This document shows positions 1 through 6,441 of a stretch of 7,781 bases of DNA, piece by piece (position 1 is the stretch's first letter; each line of letters opens with the position of its first letter). Position numbers and translations under genes: made by a program. The notes below the pieces were generated by a model, which did no database searches, had not been told where the DNA came from, and saw only the letters and a program-made list of their open reading frames with translations. The stretch comes from an uncultured Coriobacteriaceae bacterium. GTDB taxonomy: Bacteria; Actinomycetota; Coriobacteriia; Coriobacteriales; QAMH01. Location of the stretch: the NCBI GenBank assembly GCA_902796975.1, contig CADBRF010000012.1:1-7781 (forward strand), read 5' to 3'.

Positions 1-1065
1 TACCGGCAGTACTGCGAGCTCGTGGGCAAGACCCAGGCAAGCGGCGGCGTCACCGCACCCTACAGCAACCGCAAGGTCGCCTACTACGACGTGCGCTGCT
101 ACCGCGTGGAAGATATCAACGGGATGGAAACCGAAACACTGGTAGCGCAGGAGAAGTCGGTCGACCCCTTCTGGTTCTCGGATGGCACGACCGAAACCCC
201 CATCTACCTAGACCTCGAAAGCTTTGGAACCAACACTTTGCTCGTCAATTCCTGCAACCACATAGAGGGCCCAACCTCCAATTTTGCCAAGGCCTTCCAA
301 GCGAACTCCCGCCCCGACTCTTCTGCGACCGCCATGGCAGCAGTAGCTCACGCCCACACCATTGGGCAGGGAGTTGTCACTGCAACAGGCAACCTGCTCC
401 ACCATCTGGGAACATCGCTTCGCAAAGTCCAGAACCGCCTCAGTAACGGCCTTATTGCCCTAGCACCCAAGCCCGCACTCGCGTTTGCAGGAGCTGCTGG
501 CGCATGCGACGTAACATCATACGCGCAGGTCGGAAGCGTGACCGGCGCACAGCGTGGCGCTACTCGGTCCTACGAAGGCGGCCATGGCCCCTTCTGGGAT
601 GGCGGCGGCGGATTCGGCGGCGGTGGATTCGGCGATTACCGCGGCTTTGGCGGCGGCTATGGTGGCCCCCACGGCGGCATGCCCCACGATGGCATCCCCG
701 GTCTCGACAGTTTCCTGGGCGGCGGAAACCCGATGGGCGGTGCACCTTTTGGCGTTCCAGGTGGCCCCGGCGCTCCCAGGCCACATGACAACGACGGCGC
801 GGATGTGCTCGTTGGCATGACGCTCGGCGCACTGCTTGGCTCTCTTGCCTCGCAGGACATGACTGGTGGCTCTCAGAACACCCAGGGCACCTTCCGCGGC
901 TACCGGCTGGTCGAGAACATCGTCCCGCTCAACTACCAGGTCTACTGCATCGGCGAACTCTATATGAACGGCCCCGACGTGCATATGGGTAGGTCCGTGA
1001 GCCCCGAGCATACGACCTCATTCTTCGCCACCAAGCCCGAAGCCGAGGTGCTCGCTTCGCTCTAG
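1..1065 (+). CDS. GIDE-like domain protein with a glycine-rich insert, 5' end missing
   Basis: The reading frame is open from base 1, so the gene very probably starts upstream. The GTG at 22 is only the first possible start inside the window. 354 residues are visible. The N-terminal part (nt 1-270) has the look of a GIDE/MULAN-type domain: a CELVGK strand, then YSNRKVAYYDVRCYRVE (compare the family's cVyYrtrVe pattern), then a WFSDGTTETPIYLD strand. The C-terminal part (nt 898-1050: GYRLVENIVPLNYQVYCIGELY, then FFATKPEAEVLASL) resembles the end of the same domain (ilPpgepVYvlGea, then Fisxkseeel). Between them lies a low-complexity stretch, densest at nt 571-771, rich in Gly with Phe, Pro and Tyr. 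Bacterial GIDE proteins are usually membrane-bound and of unknown function. Any membrane segment would be upstream, because none is convincing here. The domain call is from pattern memory and is moderate; the function is unknown. Confidence 0.6.
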   Translation, partial: YRQYCELVGKTQASGGVTAPYSNRKVAYYDVRCYRVEDINGMETETLVAQEKSVDPFWFSDGTTETPIYLDLESFGTNTLLVNSCNHIEGPTSNFAKAFQANSRPDSSATAMAAVAHAHTIGQGVVTATGNLLHHLGTSLRKVQNRLSNGLIALAPKPALAFAGAAGACDVTSYAQVGSVTGAQRGATRSYEGGHGPFWDGGGGFGGGGFGDYRGFGGGYGGPHGGMPHDGIPGLDSFLGGGNPMGGAPFGVPGGPGAPRPHDNDGADVLVGMTLGALLGSLASQDMTGGSQNTQGTFRGYRLVENIVPLNYQVYCIGELYMNGPDVHMGRSVSPEHTTSFFATKPEAEVLASL

Positions 1066-1074
1066 CGTCAGAGC

Positions 1075-3669
1075 TTACGCTTCGTATTCGCCAACTCGAT
1101 AGTTGAGGAAGACGACTTCGCCCGAATCCTGCGTCGCGTCGAGGTCAACGTCTCCCGTGATGCCAAAGTCGTGGTCGCCTTCCGGATCGCTGAAGATCTG
1201 GTGGACATGCCAGACGTGGGCGCTCTCTTCGTCGCTCTCGTCGATGGTCAGATAGGCCGAAGAACGCGCGTCGGCATCGATGAGAATACTCTCGTGCTGT
1301 TCGTAGTATTCGTCGAGCACATTGCCCCATGCACGCTCGCCATAGCCCCACTCGCCATCCAGATCTCCCAGGCGGCGCGGGTCGTCCAAGCTCGCCAGAC
1401 GTACGCGTGCGAAGAGCGCATTGCGGACGAGCACGGTAAGCGCACGACGGTCCTTGACCACGGCATCTTTCGCTTGCGGCGGTGCGATTTCGGGAATCTC
1501 CCCTGCTGCCTCCCACTCGTCCACCAAACTGGAGTCCGTGGAACGCACAACGAGGCCGAGCCAGGATATGATGTCGCGGAGACCATCCGTGAGCTTCTCA
1601 GGCGGAATCGTGCGGGCGAGCACCCGGTAGGCATCCGAAAGATAACGGAGCAGGAGTCCCTCGCTCTTGGCAATGCCGTAGCCTGATATATAGCCCTTGA
1701 AATCCGATGCCGTCTCGAGCATGTCGCGCAAGACAGATTTGGGGCTCAGACGATAATCCCGCGCCCAGGGAACTTCCTTGCAGTAGGAATCGAAAGCCGT
1801 TTCCAGCAGGTCTTCCAAAGGCTTGGGATAGGTGACTTCTTGCAGGCGCTCCATGCGCTCATCGTATTCGATGCCGTCAGCCTTCATCTCCGCCATGGCC
1901 CGGTCACGCTCGCGTTTCTCCTGGACCCGCAATATCTGGCGAGGATCGTCCAGCGTCGCCTCGACCATGGAGATGAGGTCGAGGTCGTAGGTCTCGCTCT
2001 CTGGATCGAGCAGCTCGAGTGCCGCGAGCAGGAAGGGAGAAAGTGGCTGGTCGAGGGCGAAATCCTCTGGCAAGTCAATGGTGGTGGAGTAGGATTGCGT
2101 CCCATCTTCGAGGGTTTCCACCTGCACCACGCCCGCATTGATGAGAGTGGTGAAAATCTCCGCAGCGCGAATGACGAGCTGAGCCTTTTCCTCATCTGTT
2201 TGCGAAGAGTCCGAGATAAGTTTATTCACGCGTACGCGGGCATCCCCGCCCTGCTCTACCTCGGCGAGCACCATAGAATGGGTGATTTCAAGACGCGGCT
2301 TAAGCGCTTCTGGCTCGCTCGCGACGAGCTTCTCGAAGGTCGGCTTGCTCCAGGAGACAAAGCCCTCAGGCGGTTTCTTCTTCTTTATCTTGCGCGCCTT
2401 CTTCGGGTCTCCCCCTGCCTTTGCCAGGGCGCGGGCGTTTTCAATCTCATGCTCCGGCGCCTCTACGAGCACGAGCCCTTCGGTATCGAAGCCAGCACGA
2501 CCAGCGCGGCCGGCAATCTGGTGGAATTCACGGGCACGTAGACGGCGCTGGCGGTGGCCATCATACTTGGTGAGCCCCGTGAGAATGACGGTGTGGATGG
2601 GGACGTTAATGCCAACACCCAGGGTATCCGTGCCGCAGATGACCGGGAGCAGACCACGTTGGGCGAGCTTTTCCACGAGCAGACGATAGCGGGGCAACAT
2701 GCCGGCATGGTGGACACCCACACCCATGCCCAGTATTCGCTTGAGAATCTTGCCGAAGGCAGTCTGGAAGTTCACTCCCTTGATTGCGTCTTTAATCGCC
2801 TCGCGTTGTTCTTTGGTGGAGACACCATAGCTGGCAAGCGACTGGGCAGTTGCCAGCGCTGCATCCTGGGAAAAGTGCACGATATAGAGCGGCGCATCAC
2901 CTTCACGGAGGGCGATTTCAACCGTCCCCTCCAAAGCTGTGTCAACGTATTCGTAGGAAAGAGGAACGGGCCTGGGCGCGTTAGTGACAAGCTCTACCTC
3001 GGCACCCGTCATTTCCACGAGCTTGTCCTTGATAGCGGTGACGTCTCCCAAAGTGGCGCTCATGAGCAGGAACTGGGTCTTGGGGAGCGTGAGCAGGGGA
3101 ACCTGCCAGGCCCATCCGCGGTCGGGGTCCGCATAGTAGTGGAACTCGTCCATTGCCACGCAATCGACTTCTGCCTTCTCCCCCTCGCGCAAGGCCTGGT
3201 TGGCGAGAATCTCCTCGGTACAGCAGATGATGAGAGCATCGGGGTTGATGTGGGAATCTCCCGTGATCATACCCACATAATCGCGCCCGAAGAGGTCAAC
3301 AAGATTGAAGAACTTCTCGCTGACCAGCGCCTTGATGGGAGCGGTATAGTAGGACCTCCTGCCGCAGGCGAGCGCCATGAAGTGCATGGCAAGCGCCACC
3401 ATAGACTTGCCCGAGCCCGTGGGCGTACCGAGAATGACGTGCTCTCCTGCAGCCAGCGCAAGGGCGGCTTCTTCCTGATGGTCCCAAAGCTGGATATTGC
3501 GCTCCTCTGCCCACTCGAGAAAGCTCTCGAACGCGGCCTCGCGCACTTTCTCTGCACTCGCATGTTCATCGAAAGACTCGGAGAGAGCCAGGGCGCGGTC
3601 GCCTAAGTTGCCAAAAGCAAAGGCATCGGGTTCCTCGTCCAACGTATCGGTTTCTGGCGTCTCGTCCAT
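1075..3669 (-). CDS. Ski2-like superfamily II DEAD/DEAH RNA helicase (DUF3516 type)
   Basis: A cytoplasmic ATP-dependent RNA helicase, presumably in RNA processing or decay. The motifs are complete (numbering within 1 residue): Walker A GTPTGSGKS 82-90, motif Ia TAPIKALVSEKF 110-121, DEFH box 175-178, SAT 205-207, a GVHHAGMLP block around 319-327 typical of Ski2-like enzymes, motif V GTDTLGVGINVP 347-358, and motif VI HQIAGRAGRAGFD 384-396. The C-terminal half (about 430-864) lacks helicase motifs and matches in size and place the DUF3516 region of actinobacterial relatives. Start choice: a TTG at 3672 and an ATG at 3669 are adjacent in frame. The Shine-Dalgarno AAAGGAG (3678-3684) lies 8 nt from the ATG and 5 nt from the TTG, so ATG is preferred (864 aa). 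The gene converges on the GIDE-like gene with 9 nt between stop codons. No link to the respiratory genes is visible. The family call is firm; the RNA substrate is unknown. Confidence 0.9.
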   Translation of the reverse strand: MDETPETDTLDEEPDAFAFGNLGDRALALSESFDEHASAEKVREAAFESFLEWAEERNIQLWDHQEEAALALAAGEHVILGTPTGSGKSMVALAMHFMALACGRRSYYTAPIKALVSEKFFNLVDLFGRDYVGMITGDSHINPDALIICCTEEILANQALREGEKAEVDCVAMDEFHYYADPDRGWAWQVPLLTLPKTQFLLMSATLGDVTAIKDKLVEMTGAEVELVTNAPRPVPLSYEYVDTALEGTVEIALREGDAPLYIVHFSQDAALATAQSLASYGVSTKEQREAIKDAIKGVNFQTAFGKILKRILGMGVGVHHAGMLPRYRLLVEKLAQRGLLPVICGTDTLGVGINVPIHTVILTGLTKYDGHRQRRLRAREFHQIAGRAGRAGFDTEGLVLVEAPEHEIENARALAKAGGDPKKARKIKKKKPPEGFVSWSKPTFEKLVASEPEALKPRLEITHSMVLAEVEQGGDARVRVNKLISDSSQTDEEKAQLVIRAAEIFTTLINAGVVQVETLEDGTQSYSTTIDLPEDFALDQPLSPFLLAALELLDPESETYDLDLISMVEATLDDPRQILRVQEKRERDRAMAEMKADGIEYDERMERLQEVTYPKPLEDLLETAFDSYCKEVPWARDYRLSPKSVLRDMLETASDFKGYISGYGIAKSEGLLLRYLSDAYRVLARTIPPEKLTDGLRDIISWLGLVVRSTDSSLVDEWEAAGEIPEIAPPQAKDAVVKDRRALTVLVRNALFARVRLASLDDPRRLGDLDGEWGYGERAWGNVLDEYYEQHESILIDADARSSAYLTIDESDEESAHVWHVHQIFSDPEGDHDFGITGDVDLDATQDSGEVVFLNYRVGEYEA

Positions 3670-3677
3670 CAATCAAT

Positions 3678-3684
3678 CTCCTTT
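3678..3684 (-). promoter_or_regulatory. Ribosome binding site of the helicase gene
   Basis: AAAGGAG on the minus strand, 8 nt before the ATG at 3669. The adjacent in-frame TTG at 3672 would be only 5 nt away, so this site favours the ATG start. No convincing -35/-10 pair was found upstream of it; TAGAAT (3711-3716 on the minus strand) is a lone -10-like hexamer. Confidence 0.6.
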
Positions 3685-3775
3685 TGCATGTATACACAAA
3701 TTGCGTTCCTATTCTACTCTGCGCGTTTGAGCCGCATACATCTTTCAAGGTAACGTGCTCACCAAACAGCGCAAT

Positions 3776-3807
3776 AGAGGCGTGCACCGAGCCCGGCGCA
3801 CGCCTCT
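3776..3807 (-). terminator. Probable terminator hairpin downstream of nrfH
   Basis: A perfect 10-bp GC-rich inverted repeat: AGAGGCGTGC (3776-3785) pairs with GCACGCCTCT (3798-3807) around a 12-nt loop. It lies 28 nt past the nrfH stop codon and before the helicase gene, which runs in the same direction. This is where the nrfA-nrfH transcript should end. The following tail is poor in U (minus strand ATTGCGC), so it is a weak or factor-assisted intrinsic terminator, or a 3'-end stabilising hairpin. Confidence 0.6.
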
Positions 3808-3835
3808 TTCAATAACTATCTATAGCTCGCGGACT

Positions 3836-4705
3836 TTAGAAGGTCTTGTCCATGAGCTCCTTGCTCTCCTGCGCCGTCAGCCAGCCATCGGGCACTTCGA
3901 CGTTCTCGTGCTCATGGCAGGAAGTGCACATCAGGACGGATGCACGATGGCCCTTATGGCAAACCGTGCACTCCATCTCCTGAGCCTCGTGATGCTGCGC
4001 ATGGGGGTTGAATGCCATCTTGGAAGTGGTCTGCTCAAGCTTGTCGCGGTCGACGAGACCGTCCTGCCCAAGCAGATACGCATGGCAGTTGGGATTCACG
4101 CAGAAGGTCGTGCCGTCTTTATGGGCACTGGCCTGCATCTTCGAAGCACTGCGCTCGTAGCGCGGGATATAGTAGTTGCCGCTCACGTAGGTAACACCGT
4201 CGCCCATGAGCTCAGTCACCGGAGGAGTATGGCAGTCCACGCACACAATCTCGGGCTTTGCCGTTGCATTGGTGTGCTTGTGGAGGATGCACAGCATGGC
4301 ATTAGTGTTAGAGACCGTGTTGCCATATTTATCTGTACCGACCACACCCTGTTCCTGTGAATAGTTAGCGACATAGGTGTTCTCAATGTGGCAGAAGGTC
4401 GAGCAGAAGGAGGGCTGCTCGTGCCACTTGAGCATCACGCCGCCGCCAACGGCAACAATCGCAATGATGACAATGGCCGCAATGGCAAGGTGCTTGCGGT
4501 TGGCCTTCTTGTGCTTCTTCTTGCCGTGCTTGCCATCGCCGATGGGTGCACCCTTGTTTTCTATTTCCTTGCTCGCAATTGCCTGAGCTGCATCAAGAAC
4601 AGCTTCCTTGCCAACGGGAGCCTCTACGGCTTCATCGACAATATCGGCGTCTGCAGCATCTTTCTGAACTTTATCAGGCATCGCGCTCTTGTCCTCTTCA
4701 CTCAT
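3836..4705 (-). CDS. nrfH: NrfH-like NapC/NirT-family multiheme cytochrome c, quinol-oxidising partner of NrfA
   Basis: Membrane cytochrome expected to take electrons from menaquinol and pass them to NrfA. 289 aa, against roughly 150-200 for usual NrfH. Residues 1-72 form a predicted cytoplasmic tail: acidic and Ala-rich, then Lys/His-rich (about 58-72). One membrane helix spans about 73-93. Five heme-binding motifs follow outside: CSTFCH 101-106 (CX3CH), CVDCH 155-159, CVNPNCH 202-208 (CX4CH), CTVCH 246-250 and CTSCH 260-264. Four hemes are usual, all with CXXCH. The first heme of classical NrfH reads CXXCHxM, with Met as axial ligand; here the residue at that position is Glu108. The ATG has a good Shine-Dalgarno (GAGGTG, 4713-4718, 7-nt spacer). 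It starts 20 nt after the nrfA stop, so the pair is surely one operon. NrfH is the natural reading given the neighbour, but a divergent NapC/NirT or cytochrome c3-like relative is possible. Confidence 0.8.
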   Translation of the reverse strand: MSEEDKSAMPDKVQKDAADADIVDEAVEAPVGKEAVLDAAQAIASKEIENKGAPIGDGKHGKKKHKKANRKHLAIAAIVIIAIVAVGGGVMLKWHEQPSFCSTFCHIENTYVANYSQEQGVVGTDKYGNTVSNTNAMLCILHKHTNATAKPEIVCVDCHTPPVTELMGDGVTYVSGNYYIPRYERSASKMQASAHKDGTTFCVNPNCHAYLLGQDGLVDRDKLEQTTSKMAFNPHAQHHEAQEMECTVCHKGHRASVLMCTSCHEHENVEVPDGWLTAQESKELMDKTF

Positions 4706-4725
4706 TGCTGGTCACCTCGTTGCCG

Positions 4726-6105
4726 CTAGGATTCCACGACGGAGGAAACACCAAGAATGCCATCTGCCTCGTCGAGGAGGGCTTCGCACTTGCTCAGCGT
4801 GTCGCGAACGAGCTGCGGGTTGTGTGCACCTTCGCTGTTCTCAGCACCGACGAAGTTCCAATAATAGGTGGCTGCGCGCTGGATGTACTGGAGGCGAGAG
4901 GTCTGCTCGTCCGTGAGGGTGCCCTTAGCGATGGCATCTTCGAAGTTGTGGACGAACTTCTCGCAGCGGAGGCCATCCTGATGGTCACGACCATCGAGCT
5001 CGTCCTGCCAGGCTTTGACCTCAGCCTTGATGTCCTTGTGGCAGGTGGAGCAGTCGCGCTTGATAAGGTCTTCGTTGTCGAGCGGGCTCTGCCAGTTATG
5101 ATCGCTGTAGGCGGTGCCATCTTCAGCGAAGGTGGCGGGCATATGGCAATCGTTGCAGTCGTAGCCCATGTTGGTCATATGGTTGCCCTCGCCGCCGTAG
5201 TTGAACTCGTACTCGGCATGACGAACTGCAATCATCTTTGCGCCGGTGGTCTCGTAGGTCCAGTCAACGTAATTGTGGTCGTCGTACCACTGGAGAGCCT
5301 TGTCGGGTACCATGGAGGCAACGCCATCATACGGGCTGGTGGGAACACTGGTCACAGGATCCATCGAGTAGTCGCAATGGCACTGGCCGCAAACCTGGCC
5401 CTGCAGCGAGTACTTGTCTGCATCGTCGCCCATGGCAACCGTCCAGCCAGCGCGGTCGACTCTGAGCGTGGTCGGGTCGTTACCGTGGCAGGAAGCGCAA
5501 GAGATGTTCTCGTCGTACTTATAGATGTAGTCGTTGAAGGGCTTTGAGAAGATCTCGTTGCCCTCAGCGTCTACGTCCTTGGAGAACTGCGGCGTCTTGC
5601 AGGTGATGCAGCCGGTCTTGGTCTTGGAACCATCGCCAACTCGGCCGTTGTGCGTGACCGTCCAGAGAGAGTAGACGTGGCTTGCAGGCTCGGTGTAGTA
5701 CTTAGCGTAGCCGTAGCCCTTGCCCAGAGTCTGAATCTCGGGATAGAGGTCGTGCGTGTAGTCTGCCTTATCGTTTGGCTTGGGTGTATAGCCCTCGTAC
5801 AGAGCAGACGTGGTGTCATCTACGCCCTCGGCCGTGTACTCCTCGTAGATTGGCGCGTTATCCGCGTTCTTGAGATACGAGTTGTACTGGTTGGGATAGA
5901 TATCCTTCCACTGTTCTGCCTTGACGATGCCAAACTGATCAGGCTGTGGCATTACCGCAGGAGCTTCTGCGGTTGGGGTGGGATAGCCCGGATTGGGCTT
6001 GCCAGCGCACCCCACAGCGCCGGCAACGAGGCCCACTACGGCGATTGCTACGAATCCCGCAACGAGCTTCCTGCTGATGAGCCTTCGGCTCTTTGTTGTT
6101 CGCAT
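4726..6105 (-). CDS. nrfA: Cytochrome c nitrite reductase, catalytic pentaheme subunit (ammonia-forming), probable lipoprotein
   Basis: Reduces nitrite by six electrons to ammonium at the outer face of the membrane, the last step of respiratory nitrite ammonification. 459 aa, close to the family's usual 450-510. The hallmark CXXCK for the active-site heme is CITCK 166-170. Four CXXCH sites follow: CASCH 203-207, CGQCH 239-243, CNDCH 317-321 and CSTCH 352-356. Candidate catalytic residues are Tyr246 (in CGQCHCDY), His296 (in VRHAEYE) and possibly Arg155. His143, His336 and His428 (in EGAHNP) are likely distal heme ligands. The N terminus has a basic region, a hydrophobic stretch (about 14-32) and AVGC with Cys33, a relaxed lipobox, so the enzyme is probably lipid-anchored. 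The ATG has AAGGGGAG (6114-6121) 8 nt upstream. It leads an operon with nrfH and is divergent from ccmE, whose product helps assemble it. Arg295 stands where classical enzymes have a calcium-binding Gln. Confidence 0.96.
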   Translation of the reverse strand: MRTTKSRRLISRKLVAGFVAIAVVGLVAGAVGCAGKPNPGYPTPTAEAPAVMPQPDQFGIVKAEQWKDIYPNQYNSYLKNADNAPIYEEYTAEGVDDTTSALYEGYTPKPNDKADYTHDLYPEIQTLGKGYGYAKYYTEPASHVYSLWTVTHNGRVGDGSKTKTGCITCKTPQFSKDVDAEGNEIFSKPFNDYIYKYDENISCASCHGNDPTTLRVDRAGWTVAMGDDADKYSLQGQVCGQCHCDYSMDPVTSVPTSPYDGVASMVPDKALQWYDDHNYVDWTYETTGAKMIAVRHAEYEFNYGGEGNHMTNMGYDCNDCHMPATFAEDGTAYSDHNWQSPLDNEDLIKRDCSTCHKDIKAEVKAWQDELDGRDHQDGLRCEKFVHNFEDAIAKGTLTDEQTSRLQYIQRAATYYWNFVGAENSEGAHNPQLVRDTLSKCEALLDEADGILGVSSVVES

Positions 6106-6150
6106 GATCCCATCTCCCCTTCACACGACAACATTCCTACATGCCATGCA

Positions 6151-6170
6151 GTCGAAACACCCTTTTCGAC
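6151..6170. promoter_or_regulatory. Perfect inverted repeat in the nrfA leader, candidate operator or RNA hairpin
   Basis: GTCGAAA (6151-6157) and TTTCGAC (6164-6170) form a perfect 7-bp inverted repeat with a 6-nt spacer. It lies 46-65 nt before the nrfA start codon. If the predicted promoter is right, it sits about 14-33 nt inside the transcript. It could be the site of a dimeric repressor acting as a roadblock, or a stem-loop in the 5' leader. No regulator family is recognised. Confidence 0.4.
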
Positions 6171-6190
6171 CACATGAAAATTCAATCATT

Positions 6191-6220
6191 AGTATAAAAG
6201 ACTGGCGCCCATTCCGGCAA
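6191..6220 (-). promoter_or_regulatory. Predicted nrfA-nrfH promoter
   Basis: On the minus strand, TTGCCG (6215-6220, 4 of 6 to the -35 consensus) and TATACT (6191-6196, 5 of 6 to the -10 consensus) are 18 nt apart. Transcription would start near 6184 and give a leader of about 80 nt before nrfA. This is the best-spaced pair found in the region, judged by eye only. Confidence 0.4.
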
Positions 6221-6441
6221 GGGAGATATTGTTATATCAGGGTAAAATTAATTTAGATAAAGCCCAGCTCACCTCGGGTAAATATAAAATGCGAACTCGA
6301 TTACAGTTGACGTTCTACTCCGAAAGCCCTCGTCCCGTAAAACTTGTATCCCCCGGGGCGAACCCCCAGATAGCGTCAATGCCATACACATGAAAACCCG
6401 CTAAACTGTCATGTGACTCTAACAAGGAGGGAGCTCAAAGC

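Larger units (their letters stand above)
6106..6441. other. Divergent intergenic control region between nrfA and ccmE
   Basis: 336 nt without a credible gene, with an AT-rich core (about 6175-6300) that contrasts with the GC-rich genes. It holds a plausible nrfA promoter and a perfect inverted repeat (both listed separately) and the two outward-facing ribosome binding sites. I could not place the ccmE promoter. TTGACG (6307-6312) is a good -35 and TATAAAAT (6283-6290) a good -10, but neither has a partner at normal spacing. No clear FNR or CRP palindrome was seen. Confidence 0.7.

Noticed and set aside
1059..1074. Hairpin between the convergent stop codons (GCTCT, 6 nt, AGAGC)
   Set aside because: Only 5 bp with no T-tract on either strand; too weak to call a terminator.
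2554..3606. Long plus-strand reading frame (350 codons) opposite the helicase gene
   Set aside because: It is antisense to a complete helicase with all motifs in order. Its translation has no domain-like pattern. GC-rich third positions commonly leave open frames on the opposite strand.
3689..3696. TGTATACA palindrome upstream of the helicase gene
   Set aside because: Only 8 bp and not extendable; expected by chance in intergenic DNA.
4277..4294. CILHKH segment of the NrfH-like protein as a sixth heme site
   Set aside because: Cys139 and His142/His144 are present, but there is no second Cys in any CXnCH arrangement.
4546..5547. Plus-strand reading frame (333 codons) opposite nrfA and the nrfH start
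   Set aside because: It is a Val/Ala-rich shadow of nrfA, which has all five heme motifs on the other strand.
6073..6090. Twin-arginine (Tat) signal in the NrfA leader (SRRLISRK)
   Set aside because: The match to SRRxFLK is poor, and c-type cytochromes get heme outside the membrane after Sec export.
6355..6366. GGGG-CGAA-CCCC hairpin upstream of ccmE
   Set aside because: A 4-bp stem in a C- and G-rich run with competing pairings; no sign of function.
6171..6396. Direct repeat CACATGAAAA at 6171-6180 and 6387-6396
   Set aside because: A 10-nt repeat within 336 nt is only mildly unlikely by chance, and the copies have different placement relative to the two genes.
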